Below are positions 26,687 to 34,036 of a stretch of DNA of 64,000 bases, one piece after another. The translations under genes were made by a program, and so were the position numbers. This stretch comes from an uncultured Aquimarina sp. (GTDB lineage Bacteria; Bacteroidota; Bacteroidia; Flavobacteriales; Flavobacteriaceae): the NCBI RefSeq assembly GCF_947495315.1, contig NZ_CANLYD010000012.1, positions 1 to 64,000 on the forward strand. Reading direction: 5' to 3'. The notes below the pieces were generated by a model. That model ran no database searches. It saw only the letters and a list, made by a program, of their open reading frames with translations, and was not told the DNA's origin. Each line of letters starts with the position of its first letter. The stretch's first letter is position 1.

Positions 26687-28018
26687 TTATTGCTTAACCT
26701 GAAATTTCATTAATCCAGTATTATAAGTATAACCATCACCATCTGTATTGTCACAGTATTCGATAATAGATTGACCTATTTCATCGTCTTCGAATGTTAT
26801 TTTGAATTCTGGTTTAATTTTGATGTCAACTCCTTTGATTTTCGTTGAGAATTCTAATTTTAAATCTAATTCTAATTCACCTCCGCCATCTTTTTCAATC
26901 CAGACATATAACATCTTATCTCCATAAGTATCCTTGTCCCAAGTGTAAATTTCAGTATTAAATAAGTCGAACCAATCGGGATTGCAATTAAATACTCCAC
27001 AGTTTTTAAATTGACCTCTTGATCCTCGAAACGGTTTTGTAATGCTAACTTCACTATCTTCTGAAATACCAAAAAAAGCAGTAACCTCTATCTCCAGAGC
27101 TCCATCATGCCATTCTGCAACTTCTCTAAATGATGGCATAGAATTAAATTTTAATTTATTTAATCGGTCTTTTGTTGATTTTCTACTTCTATCACATCCG
27201 TTATCGCCAGATCCAGATCCTCCTCCGGTGCCACCGCCACCACCAGAACAAAGATTAGCCTGGTTCATAAGATCATCAGTAAAATGATACTCATTGGTGT
27301 CATTTTGATGAAATGCCGGCGCAATGATTTCGCAATCATCACCAAACATTTTTGATAATATTTCTGTTCTTTTTTTAGAGTTTTTGTTTATAACAGTCAC
27401 TCTTTCATTTTGTTTTACTACAATAACTAGGTTTTCTGGTGGCGTAGAAGCACTAAGCTCGTAATAATTTCCTTCTGCATCATAAGCAGGTATAATGTCA
27501 TTTTTTATACGTAAAGGAAGATAAGCAACTAGTGGTATAGATGATTCTGTATCCCACTCTGCTACTTTATGATTATCAAATTCCGGTAAAGCAATTTGTA
27601 ATAAAGGATAGGTTACTTTAATAGCATTCATTAGTTGAGAAGTTGTACTGCTCTTTTTTGACGAATCATTGATGTCTCCTTCAGAAAGAAAGTTCGAAAA
27701 GATTATTTGTTGACCACTTTTTTTATTGGTGATGTTTTCATTTTTCGAAGTTTCAATTAAAAAATTGTAATCTCCATCAAAAGCTTCTAAAGCTTTGGTC
27801 TTAATGAAGTTTCTTAACTCAACATTTTTTAAGTTTTTTGCTAAATTTTTTGCGACTTCCAATCCAAGCTGATCTTTAGATAATAAATTTTCATCTTGTG
27901 TAATTTCACTTTCTTGATCTGTTAATCCTTCATTAATTTCATCTCTATTACAGGCTATAAAAAAAGTTGCAAAGATAAAAGTGAAGAGGAATAAAGTTTT
28001 TATTTTGTAATTATTCAT
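26687..28018 (-). CDS. Lipoprotein of unknown function (possibly DUF3103-like)
   Basis: 443 aa. The signal sequence ends in the lipobox FFIAC23. Residues 50-250 (NLAKNLKNVELRNFIKTKALEAF, IPLVAYLPLRI, PAYDAEGNYYELSA) recall the DUF3103 family, which I name only tentatively. A glycine-rich linker near residue 260 joins a C-terminal domain of about 160 residues, a beta-rich segment with alternating charged residues. The gene begins 58 nt after the broken peptide gene at 28076-28299, so both may share the GGTAAC-type promoter at 28385-28412. The linker suggests an exposed binding domain. Confidence 0.75.
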   Translation of the reverse strand: MNNYKIKTLFLFTFIFATFFIACNRDEINEGLTDQESEITQDENLLSKDQLGLEVAKNLAKNLKNVELRNFIKTKALEAFDGDYNFLIETSKNENITNKKSGQQIIFSNFLSEGDINDSSKKSSTTSQLMNAIKVTYPLLQIALPEFDNHKVAEWDTESSIPLVAYLPLRIKNDIIPAYDAEGNYYELSASTPPENLVIVVKQNERVTVINKNSKKRTEILSKMFGDDCEIIAPAFHQNDTNEYHFTDDLMNQANLCSGGGGGTGGGSGSGDNGCDRSRKSTKDRLNKLKFNSMPSFREVAEWHDGALEIEVTAFFGISEDSEVSITKPFRGSRGQFKNCGVFNCNPDWFDLFNTEIYTWDKDTYGDKMLYVWIEKDGGGELELDLKLEFSTKIKGVDIKIKPEFKITFEDDEIGQSIIEYCDNTDGDGYTYNTGLMKFQVKQ

Positions 28019-28075
28019 GATTTTTAATTTTAAAAATGATTATGTAAATTCTTATTTGTCTAAGGAAAATAGTCT

Positions 28076-28299
28076 CTATGATGCAGGTGCTATAATTCTA
28101 TCATTGAAAGAAGAGACAGTTCCTACAGAACATTTACTATCTACTTTTCTTTCAGCATTTCTTATAGAACTAGCTCTCACTGTAAAAGATTGAGGGTCAC
28201 ACTTACAATCGTAGGTTTCTCTAGCTAATCCTAATCCTCCTTTTTGTGGTTATCTATTAAGTTAAATACTACGTTTACATTTAAAATTGATTTTAACAT
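28076..28299 (-). pseudogene. Frameshifted double-glycine leader peptide gene
   Basis: ATG at 28299 opens MLKSILNVNVVFNLIDNHKK and stops soon after (..KKED*). Reading one base back at the A5 run (CAC AAA AAG G) gives ..HKK-GG-LGLARETYDCKCDPQ and an open frame to TAG at 28076. The total length of 224 nt is one short of 75 codons. The rejoined product has the flavobacterial leader pattern SILNxN..L...KKGG and a core with three Cys. A 1-nt deletion, a sequencing error in the A run, or frameshifting at C AAA AAG followed by GGAGGA all fit. An 89-bp promoter/leader repeat precedes it. Confidence 0.7.
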
Positions 28300-28326
28300 G
28301 TTTCTTGATTTTTAATTTTATGATTC

Positions 28327-28415
28327 TTGATCATTTATAGACAATCAAGTTTTTGTCTACTCTTCGCGAATGAGGTTTCGTAGAGTAGTTCAAGAAGAAT
28401 TATTCTGTTACCCAG
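28327..28415 (-). repeat. 89-bp direct repeat, copy A (promoter plus 5' leader)
   Basis: This segment matches 28834-28922 at 87 of 89 positions by my count. Each copy lies 27-30 nt upstream of a double-glycine peptide gene and contains the GGTAAC promoter, an inverted repeat CTACTCT..AGAGTAG and the hairpin TAGACA..TGTCTA (28338-28359). The two mismatches fall in the loop and stem of the inverted repeat and keep a U-G pair. The duplication covers regulatory DNA only, not the diverged coding parts. Confidence 0.9.
28385..28412 (-). promoter_or_regulatory. Sigma-type promoter 1: GGTAAC-N15-GAACTAC
   Basis: On the minus strand GGTAAC (28407-28412) is followed after 15 nt by GAACTAC (28385-28391). 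Same boxes and spacing occur at 28892-28919 and 32178-32205. None resembles the housekeeping TAnnTTTG promoter, so recognition by the sigma factor encoded at 32233 is inferred. Confidence 0.65.
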
Positions 28416-28540
28416 GTTTTTTTAATTTTTTAGAAATTTTTATGTAAAGAGTAGTTGTTACTGAGAAAGAAACAGAAAATCTTGATTACAAGACAAAAAA
28501 ATAACCAATAATAAACAGAGCTAGGTCGATTTTAAGAAAT

Positions 28541-28570
28541 AAAAAGCCATGATACTATCATAGCTTTTTA
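28541..28570 (-). terminator. Rho-independent terminator, minus strand
   Basis: On the minus strand AAAAAGCTATGATA pairs with TCATGGCTTTTT, followed by ATTT. It closes the 62-aa peptide gene, making it monocistronic. The stretch 28416-28540 shows no gene. Confidence 0.8.
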
Positions 28571-28615
28571 TTATTCAAGGCAATCCTAAAACAAATTGCA
28601 TTTTAATATTATGTT

Positions 28616-28804
28616 CTAAGATGCTATTTGTCTGCAATGATATTTGCATTCAAGGCAACAATAAATTGCGCTACCCCATGTTTCAGCAAAATGTTCGCAA
28701 GTGTTACAGCAGCCTTGCTCACAAGCCCCGCCTGAGGCATTAATATACCTCAATTCTTCTCTTTTTATTTTGTACTTTTTAAGTCTTTCTAATTTAGATT
28801 TCAT
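28616..28804 (-). CDS. Double-glycine leader, Cys-rich small peptide (8 Cys)
   Basis: 62 aa. Leader MKSKLERLKKYKIKREELRY..SGG (26 residues) is charged and ends in Gly-Gly, as in precursors exported and trimmed by C39-type transporters. The 36-residue core has eight Cys in a mirrored pattern: C28-x3-CC-x2-C36 and CC(49,50)-x2-C-x3-C57. That suggests metal binding, disulfides or modified Cys. No maturation enzyme or C39 transporter is in this window. It has its own GGTAAC promoter, leader hairpin and terminator. A bacteriocin-like or signalling peptide is inferred. Confidence 0.78.
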   Translation of the reverse strand: MKSKLERLKKYKIKREELRYINASGGACEQGCCNTCEHFAETWGSAIYCCLECKYHCRQIAS

Positions 28805-28833
28805 TTTACAAAAGATTTTTATTAGAATTATTT

Positions 28834-28922
28834 TTGATCATTTATAGACAATCAAGTTTTTGTCTACTCTTCGCGAATGAGTTTTCATAGAGTAGTTCAA
28901 GAAGAATTATTCTGTTACCCAG
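28834..28922 (-). repeat. 89-bp direct repeat, copy B (promoter plus 5' leader)
   Basis: Second copy of the regulatory repeat described at 28327-28415. It contains promoter 2 (GGTAAC 28914-28919, GAACTAC 28892-28898), the inverted repeat CTACTCT..AGAGTAG, and the hairpin TAGACA..TGTCTA at 28845-28866, 40 nt before the 62-aa peptide start. It begins just 7 bp after the CHAT gene stop. Confidence 0.9.
28892..28919 (-). promoter_or_regulatory. Sigma-type promoter 2: GGTAAC-N15-GAACTAC
   Basis: GGTAAC (28914-28919) and GAACTAC (28892-28898) on the minus strand have the same 15-nt spacing as promoters 1 and 3. It drives the 62-aa peptide gene. Confidence 0.65.
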
Positions 28923-28929
28923 AAAAAAA

Positions 28930-31638
28930 TTATTTTTTTGAAATTCTTTTATAAATAAGAAATATAATTAGAGAAGAAATCAGAATTCCGAATACTAAAA
29001 ACCAAATATTTATGGAAGAATACATGGGGTTAGGATCTCCTATAAGAACAAGTGAAGACCAGTAATAAGGAGAAACTTCACTGAGTGAATGATTTTTGAG
29101 ATAGGTGAGTTTGGCTTGTCTAAGAGCTTCAGACTTGGATTTCCCTTTTTTTAGATATGTATAAAAGTCTGTAATAATCTCCTGTGTAGATTGATCATCT
29201 GCTTTCCATAGAGTAGAAACCACACTATTTGCACCGGTATTAAAAAACCCACGAGCAAGGCTCATAACACCTTCTCCTTTTTGTAATTTACCAATAGAAG
29301 TATTACAGGCGCTTAAGGTTACGAGTTCTGCATTATTTTTAGTGCTATGTATATCGTGTATTGTAATATTTTTAGTATTAGTAGCTATCCATGGTGTAAT
29401 AGAATCGTTAGCGTTAGCATGCGTAGAAAGATGAATAATCTTATAATCAGATAAAGAATTGATTAAGTTTTCTTTAGAAGCATTTTCTTCTAGTAAAATA
29501 TCACTATCAAATTTTTCTGCAATCGTATTTATTTCTTTTGTACTATTAGGAAGAGTCGATAATACATTATATCGTATAGGAGCAAAACCTAAAAAATCTT
29601 TTCTATATGATCTTTTTAGTTGTTTATTCTGTTCTAAAAAAGAAATAGAGTAGGCGTAGCTTATATCATAATCTTCTACTAAATAATTATCGTTTTTCTG
29701 TATTAATATTTCAAAAGGGATACTCAACAAGTTTTCATCAGGAATAACAATGATTTTATTCTCATTATGATAAAATAAACTGTTTGGTAAAAGTTTATGG
29801 TATAATTCTTTACCAATTTTTTTAAATTCTTTTTGATCTGTTTTTGATGCAAATGGCTTTGAAGCAAGCGCATTAAATTTGGTAATGTATTTTTGAATTA
29901 ATGGGATATTATGTATTTCAAAGAGTTCTTGTCCATTTTTTGAAATAACTAATCCATATCCTGACTCGTCATTAAGAATATAATGGATGAAAGTTGTATT
30001 TGTTTTTGAGGCTTCTTTAATTACTTTTTGGTAAGGTAAAATATTAGCTTTTCCTTTGTGCTTATAGTATTTAGGAAACATATTTTGTAAAGAATCTATA
30101 AAGGATTTATATTGTTCTTTAATGTCAAATAGTTGAAGTGAACGAATTTCGTCATTAAATTCTTCTGACAATGATTTATTTTGAATCCTTGCGATCTTAC
30201 GTTTTAAAAAATGGTCTCTTTTAATTACACTATCAGGAATATTAAAAAAGGTTTTAGAACGTTCTTTGGTTAGATCTTCTAACAATAATAAAGCTTTATT
30301 TTTCTCTAAATAATAGTATGCTAATTCTGAATCATTAAGTAAATAACAAACTTTTACCAAATTTATATAAATATCAGATGCCAGACCTCTCCAAAACAAT
30401 TTCGACTCTTGATGTGTACTCTCTAGTTTTATGAGGTCGATTAGTTGGTCCGCCTGTTTTAAATGCAATAAAGCGTCTTCTAATAATTCTTTAGAGTTTT
30501 CATCCTCATATCTTTTAATTTGGGTAATTGCAATGTTTTTCAAAAGCTCTATCCCTAGATTCTTATCACTTAACTTAATCGTATGTTTCTCAGAAAATTT
30601 TCCTTTTTTTTGATTAATTTTTAATTTATCCAGAGAGAGATTTAATGATGTATAGGCTTTGTCATATTCTTTTTGGTCAAGATAGGCAAGCCCTAAACTG
30701 GATAATACTGCAGCATTTAGGTTTTTATCTTGGTGAGTGTAAGTAAAAGCTTTTTTAAAATAAAATAATGTAGAATCATTATCGACATTTCGATAAATAT
30801 AGCCAATGTTGTTATTAATCAGACATAAGTTTCTGTTGTTATTTAACTCTTTTGCAATTGACAAAGCCTTTTTGTAATAAGGTAAACTTGCACAAGGGTC
30901 AAAAAGATTTTCATAATTATGTAGATTTCCTAACCTTTGATTTATTAGATATTCATCGAATAAAGAGTAATCTATTTTATTCTTTATGGTATCTAACTTT
31001 TTTAGGCATTCAATTCCTTTTATAATATTGGTGTCATCTAGTATATTTTGATAATTGTCAGATAACAGTAATGTAGTATCAAATAACTTCCGATATTTTT
31101 GCTCTTCTCTAAATTTTTCGATTGCCTTCAGATAATAAGTTGTTGCTATATGAAAGTTAGCTTCAGCGTTATAGTTTGCTGCAATTTTTTTATAAATCTC
31201 TCCTGATTTCTTTTTATTCCCCTTGATCTTTAAGGTTTTAAAATGAATATCATTAGAACTAGTATAATCTTCAACTCTTGAATAGAAGTCTGCTAAAAGT
31301 CCAAGATTATATAGATAAAGTTTATCATTTTGTGGTGTATGCGTTTTAAAGAACTTAACTGCTTTTTCGGATTTTGCAGTACCTAAATCAAAATATTCGT
31401 TTTGATACAACCAAAATGAAAAAGCAGTTAAATCAATTCCATACTGTAAAGAGTCTTTATCCTTTACGTGTTTTTTTAATAACTCTTCAATTGTAGATAT
31501 TTTATTAATATCAGTATAACTTTCTGTATTTCTGATTTTATAATATGCTACCGATGGTCTTTGAGCAAAACAAACTATGTAATAAAATGACAATAAAAAT
31601 ATACTTATATACTTTTTAGAAAGCTTTATTTTAATCAT
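28930..31638 (-). CDS. Exported TPR-CHAT protein (caspase-like), membrane-anchored
   Basis: 902 aa. A signal peptide ends at CFAQ; TPR-type helical repeats fill about 60-460. A coiled linker leads to a CHAT domain at about 600-870, with catalytic His740 in IIHLSTHAN and Cys778 in VTLSACNTSIG, then GEGVMSLARGFFNTGANSVV and the ending PYYWSSLVLIGDP. A final helix (about 878-896) precedes YKRISKK. The protease domain is therefore expected in the periplasm, tethered to the inner membrane. It follows the lipoprotein at 31670 by 31 nt and shares promoter 3. TPRs probably sense a partner that switches on proteolysis. Confidence 0.9.
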   Translation of the reverse strand: MIKIKLSKKYISIFLLSFYYIVCFAQRPSVAYYKIRNTESYTDINKISTIEELLKKHVKDKDSLQYGIDLTAFSFWLYQNEYFDLGTAKSEKAVKFFKTHTPQNDKLYLYNLGLLADFYSRVEDYTSSNDIHFKTLKIKGNKKKSGEIYKKIAANYNAEANFHIATTYYLKAIEKFREEQKYRKLFDTTLLLSDNYQNILDDTNIIKGIECLKKLDTIKNKIDYSLFDEYLINQRLGNLHNYENLFDPCASLPYYKKALSIAKELNNNRNLCLINNNIGYIYRNVDNDSTLFYFKKAFTYTHQDKNLNAAVLSSLGLAYLDQKEYDKAYTSLNLSLDKLKINQKKGKFSEKHTIKLSDKNLGIELLKNIAITQIKRYEDENSKELLEDALLHLKQADQLIDLIKLESTHQESKLFWRGLASDIYINLVKVCYLLNDSELAYYYLEKNKALLLLEDLTKERSKTFFNIPDSVIKRDHFLKRKIARIQNKSLSEEFNDEIRSLQLFDIKEQYKSFIDSLQNMFPKYYKHKGKANILPYQKVIKEASKTNTTFIHYILNDESGYGLVISKNGQELFEIHNIPLIQKYITKFNALASKPFASKTDQKEFKKIGKELYHKLLPNSLFYHNENKIIVIPDENLLSIPFEILIQKNDNYLVEDYDISYAYSISFLEQNKQLKRSYRKDFLGFAPIRYNVLSTLPNSTKEINTIAEKFDSDILLEENASKENLINSLSDYKIIHLSTHANANDSITPWIATNTKNITIHDIHSTKNNAELVTLSACNTSIGKLQKGEGVMSLARGFFNTGANSVVSTLWKADDQSTQEIITDFYTYLKKGKSKSEALRQAKLTYLKNHSLSEVSPYYWSSLVLIGDPNPMYSSINIWFLVFGILISSLIIFLIYKRISKK

Positions 31639-31669
31639 ATTTTTATTGAAGTATAATTACATTTAAATA

Positions 31670-32107
31670 CTATTGTTCATTTCCAAAAGGATCTGTTGGT
31701 TCATCTGGTGTAGGCGGGGTAGAAGGGCAACCTCCTCTGGGACATCCACTCGTTTCAATATAAGTACCATTCTCATCACCTCCTGGATTTAAATCATTAT
31801 AATCATGAAAAGCTGAGCAATCTGTATACCATATTTCCGTATTACCATTCACTGATTTAAGACCTAGAAAAAAACTATACGAGTTTCTAATAGCCGCTTT
31901 TTCAGCAGGTGTTAGATTAGGATCATTAAATGTAAATTCAATTTCACAGCCTTCTATAACAGGTGGTTGATAACCGTAATGCGATTTTCCATTGTATTCT
32001 GTAGTTATATCTATGCTTTCTTCAAAGAAATCTTGTTCGTCATAAGAACAATTTTGAAAAAGAAATAAAACTGATCCGATCAATAGAATATTTACAATTT
32101 TTTTCAT
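31670..32107 (-). CDS. Small lipoprotein with Cys-Pro-Gly tail
   Basis: 145 aa with lipobox LFLFQNC20. The middle (IEGCEIEFTFNDPNLTPAEKAAIRNSYS) has no family I recognise. The tail SGCPRGGCPSTPPTPDEP is Cys/Pro/Gly-rich and recalls the core GCPTHGGGSGCPNGMCG of the peptide at 33667. It is the first gene of the operon with the CHAT protein, under promoter 3, and divergent from the sigma factor gene. It could be the cargo, sensor or substrate of the CHAT protease (inference). Confidence 0.78.
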   Translation of the reverse strand: MKKIVNILLIGSVLFLFQNCSYDEQDFFEESIDITTEYNGKSHYGYQPPVIEGCEIEFTFNDPNLTPAEKAAIRNSYSFFLGLKSVNGNTEIWYTDCSAFHDYNDLNPGGDENGTYIETSGCPRGGCPSTPPTPDEPTDPFGNEQ

Positions 32108-32177
32108 CGCGTAAGTTTGTTTAAAATTATTAATATTTATTCGTTTTGAAAACCTTATGATAAATAGTTTTCACACT

Positions 32178-32205
32178 GTAGTTCAAAATAATTAGCTTTG
32201 TTACC
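32178..32205 (-). promoter_or_regulatory. Sigma-type promoter 3: GGTAAC-N15-GAACTAC
   Basis: On the minus strand GGTAAC (32200-32205) and GAACTAC (32178-32184) again have 15 nt between them; flanking CTGGGTAACA and TTGAACTA are also shared with promoters 1 and 2, while the surrounding sequence differs. It drives the lipoprotein-CHAT operon. Confidence 0.65.
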
Positions 32206-32232
32206 CAGATCTAAGATTTTAGCATATAATTA

Positions 32233-32793
32233 ATGAAGAATAACGAGTATTTTATTGAGGGAATATTGCAATCTGATGAAAAGGTCATTATGGATATTTA
32301 TACTTCGTTCTTTCCTAAATGCTTAAAATTTGTGCTGCATAATAAAGGACAACAAGCAGATGCAGAAGATATTTTTCAGAAAGTATTAATGCAAATTTCG
32401 GCTAGAATTAGATGTAGAGAGTTAAAAACTATCAACTCTACTTTTGAAGCTTATATGTTTACAGCCTGTAAAAATTTATGGCGTAGAGAATTAAATAAAA
32501 GAAAACGGGTAACAAATATAGAGGTAAAGGAACTGGTAAGTGAAGAATCGGATATTACGTACGCTTTACTCGAACAAGAAAGATGGGAATTGTTCAAAGA
32601 AAAATTAGAAAAACTATCTGATAATTGTAAACAGGTATTAATGTTATTTCTAAAGAAAGTATCTTATGCAGATATCGTTGTTCAATTGTCATATTCTTCG
32701 GAAACAGTTGCTAGGCAGCGTGTTTTTAAGTGTAAAGCAAGATTAATTAAAAGTGTAAAATCCGATGAACGATTTAAAAATCTGATATCATAA
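32233..32793 (+). CDS. RNA polymerase sigma factor, ECF-like
   Basis: 186 aa. The region-2 core is AEDIFQKVLMQISARI..TFEAYMFTACKNLWRRELNK, and the region-4 helix-turn-helix is LSDNCKQVLMLFLKKVSYADIVVQLSYSSETVARQRVFKCKARL. It is a short two-domain sigma-70 factor. The stop and the next start overlap (TAATG), coupling it to a membrane protein that is probably its anti-sigma factor. Divergent from the lipoprotein-CHAT operon whose promoter it may read. Confidence 0.9.
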   Translation: MKNNEYFIEGILQSDEKVIMDIYTSFFPKCLKFVLHNKGQQADAEDIFQKVLMQISARIRCRELKTINSTFEAYMFTACKNLWRRELNKRKRVTNIEVKELVSEESDITYALLEQERWELFKEKLEKLSDNCKQVLMLFLKKVSYADIVVQLSYSSETVARQRVFKCKARLIKSVKSDERFKNLIS

Positions 32794-33608
32794 TGGACGC
32801 TAAAGACCACTCAATATATCACGATCAAATCGATGCGTACCTCAGAGATGAACTTTCTATAGAGGATAGAGCTCTTTTTGAACAGTTATTACAAAATGAT
32901 CCTGAATTGGTGAAAGAATTCAAGGTACATCAAGAGTTGTTTGCTCAGGTTGATGAATCTGTTTGGATCGATAAGTCTTTTACTCCTGATATAGAAGAAG
33001 TAAAAGAAGTAGAAAACTATTTTAGGAGTGCAGAAGCTAAAAAATTAAAAGATACCATTGCTAAAGTTCAAGCCAATTATCAGAAAAAAAATAATACTTC
33101 TTTTTTGAAGAATAGATTATTTCTTTCAGTACTTGCAGCTGCTTCTATTACAATATTTGTGGTGTTATATACTATGAATTCTAACGATTCTTCTCAGGAT
33201 TTGTATGCAGGATATAGCGAATGGCAGGATTTACCTTCTCTTACAAGTAGAAGTGATGAAAGTCAATTAGCAGAAGGGCAACGATTATTCGAACAAAAGA
33301 AATATGATGAGAGTTATGTTTTATTTAAAGAATATATAAAAGATAAAAATGAACTTTTACCATCTGTGTTAATATATTCCGGGCTTTCTGCATTGGAACT
33401 CGATAAGTATACAGAAGCAATTTCCTATTTTGATCAAATAATAAATTCCGATACGATTGATCAGTCAAAAGGGTATTGGTATAAAGCGTTAGTATATCTA
33501 AAACAAGATAAAAAGAATACTGCGATAAAAGTTTTAGAAATTATTCTTAAAGACAAGCAAAACTATAATTTTGATAAAGCACAGGCTTTATTAAAAAAAT
33601 TGCAGTAG
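32793..33608 (+). CDS. Membrane TPR protein, candidate anti-sigma factor
   Basis: 271 aa. Residues 1-100 are cytoplasmic (DQIDAYLRDELSIEDRALFEQLLQNDPELVKEF, an anti-sigma-like LS..E..LFE..L..DP pattern). One membrane helix at 109-127 is followed by a periplasmic part with TPR units (LFEQKKYDESYVLFKEYI, ALELDKYTEAISYFDQI). No zinc-binding HxxxC is present. Overlap with the sigma gene by one base supports a sigma/anti-sigma pair. The outward TPRs could interact with TPR-CHAT or peptide signals. Confidence 0.82.
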   Translation: MDAKDHSIYHDQIDAYLRDELSIEDRALFEQLLQNDPELVKEFKVHQELFAQVDESVWIDKSFTPDIEEVKEVENYFRSAEAKKLKDTIAKVQANYQKKNNTSFLKNRLFLSVLAAASITIFVVLYTMNSNDSSQDLYAGYSEWQDLPSLTSRSDESQLAEGQRLFEQKKYDESYVLFKEYIKDKNELLPSVLIYSGLSALELDKYTEAISYFDQIINSDTIDQSKGYWYKALVYLKQDKKNTAIKVLEIILKDKQNYNFDKAQALLKKLQ

Positions 33609-33632
33609 CTATAAAATTAACCACTGCAATTT
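33597..33632 (+). terminator. Hairpin overlapping the anti-sigma stop codon
   Basis: AAATTGCAGT (33597-33606) pairs with ACTGCAATTT (33623-33632), with a T-rich stretch beyond 33640. The T-run is displaced, so termination is plausible but not certain. Confidence 0.5.
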
Positions 33633-33666
33633 ATTGTTGTTTTATTTTTTCTGAATTAGAAAACGC

Positions 33667-33831
33667 TTAGCATTCAACACATAAAAAATCCGGTCCAGGA
33701 AAAATGATTTGACCACACATACCGTTAGGACAACCAGATCCACCACCATGAGTAGGGCATCCTCCAACAACTTCTTTTTGTGCAGTTTTACTAATTTTTT
33801 TCACACCATTTAATTTCTTTAATTCTTTCAT
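33667..33831 (-). CDS. Double-glycine leader, Cys/Gly-rich small peptide (54 aa)
   Basis: ATG at 33831, TAA ending at 33667. Leader MKELKKLNGVKKISKTAQKE followed by VVGG is the common flavobacterial bacteriocin-like leader (compare LNGV..ISK..QK..GG). The 30-residue core CPTHGGGSGCPNGMCG..CVEC has five Cys (25, 34, 39, 51, 54). It converges on the sigma/anti-sigma operon. Its 5' region has the AGACA..TGTCT hairpin 43 nt before the ATG, as in the two other peptide genes, but no GGTAAC box. Exported signalling peptide or bacteriocin is inferred. Confidence 0.8.
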   Translation of the reverse strand: MKELKKLNGVKKISKTAQKEVVGGCPTHGGGSGCPNGMCGQIIFPGPDFLCVEC

Positions 33832-33874
33832 TGTAATATGAGTTTAAGATGATATTGTATACCCGAACATTTAG

Positions 33875-33895
33875 AGACACTCAGGATGTATGTCT
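33875..33895 (-). promoter_or_regulatory. Conserved leader hairpin of the peptide genes, copy C
   Basis: On the minus strand AGACA..TGTCT encloses an 11-nt loop and is followed by CTAAATG. The counterparts at 28338-28359 and 28845-28866 read TAGACA-N10-TGTCTA then TAAATGATC. Distance from hairpin to start codon is 38, 40 and 43 nt. The rest of 33832-34013 shows no further gene. Confidence 0.55.
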
Positions 33896-34013
33896 ATGTA
33901 TTATACCTTGTTTAGTATAAATTTGGTTGGTATCAATATAAGAATTATACGGTAATTTTCCCCATCCTTTTAGGGTAGTTTTTAAAAGATTATATAATCT
34001 CGGTTCTAATATG

Positions 34014-34021
34014 TATTTTTG
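34014..34021 (+). promoter_or_regulatory. -7 promoter element of kynU
   Basis: TATTTTTG is a perfect match to TAnnTTTG. It covers the in-frame TTG at 34019, which therefore cannot be the start codon if this promoter is used. ATG 34037 then gives a leader of about 8 nt. Confidence 0.6.
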
Positions 34022-34036
34022 AATCAAAACTCAAAA

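Noticed and set aside
27042..27287. + frame ending in a Pro-rich stretch
   Set aside because: The prolines are the antisense of the Gly linker in the lipoprotein on the minus strand.
28327..28922. Direct repeats as ends of a mobile element
   Set aside because: The 89-bp copies are promoter/leader units of two peptide genes; there is no transposase, terminal inverted repeat or target duplication.
32178..32205. Sigma gene autoregulated by the GGTAAC boxes
   Set aside because: The boxes are oriented to the minus strand; reading toward the sigma gene they are not a match.
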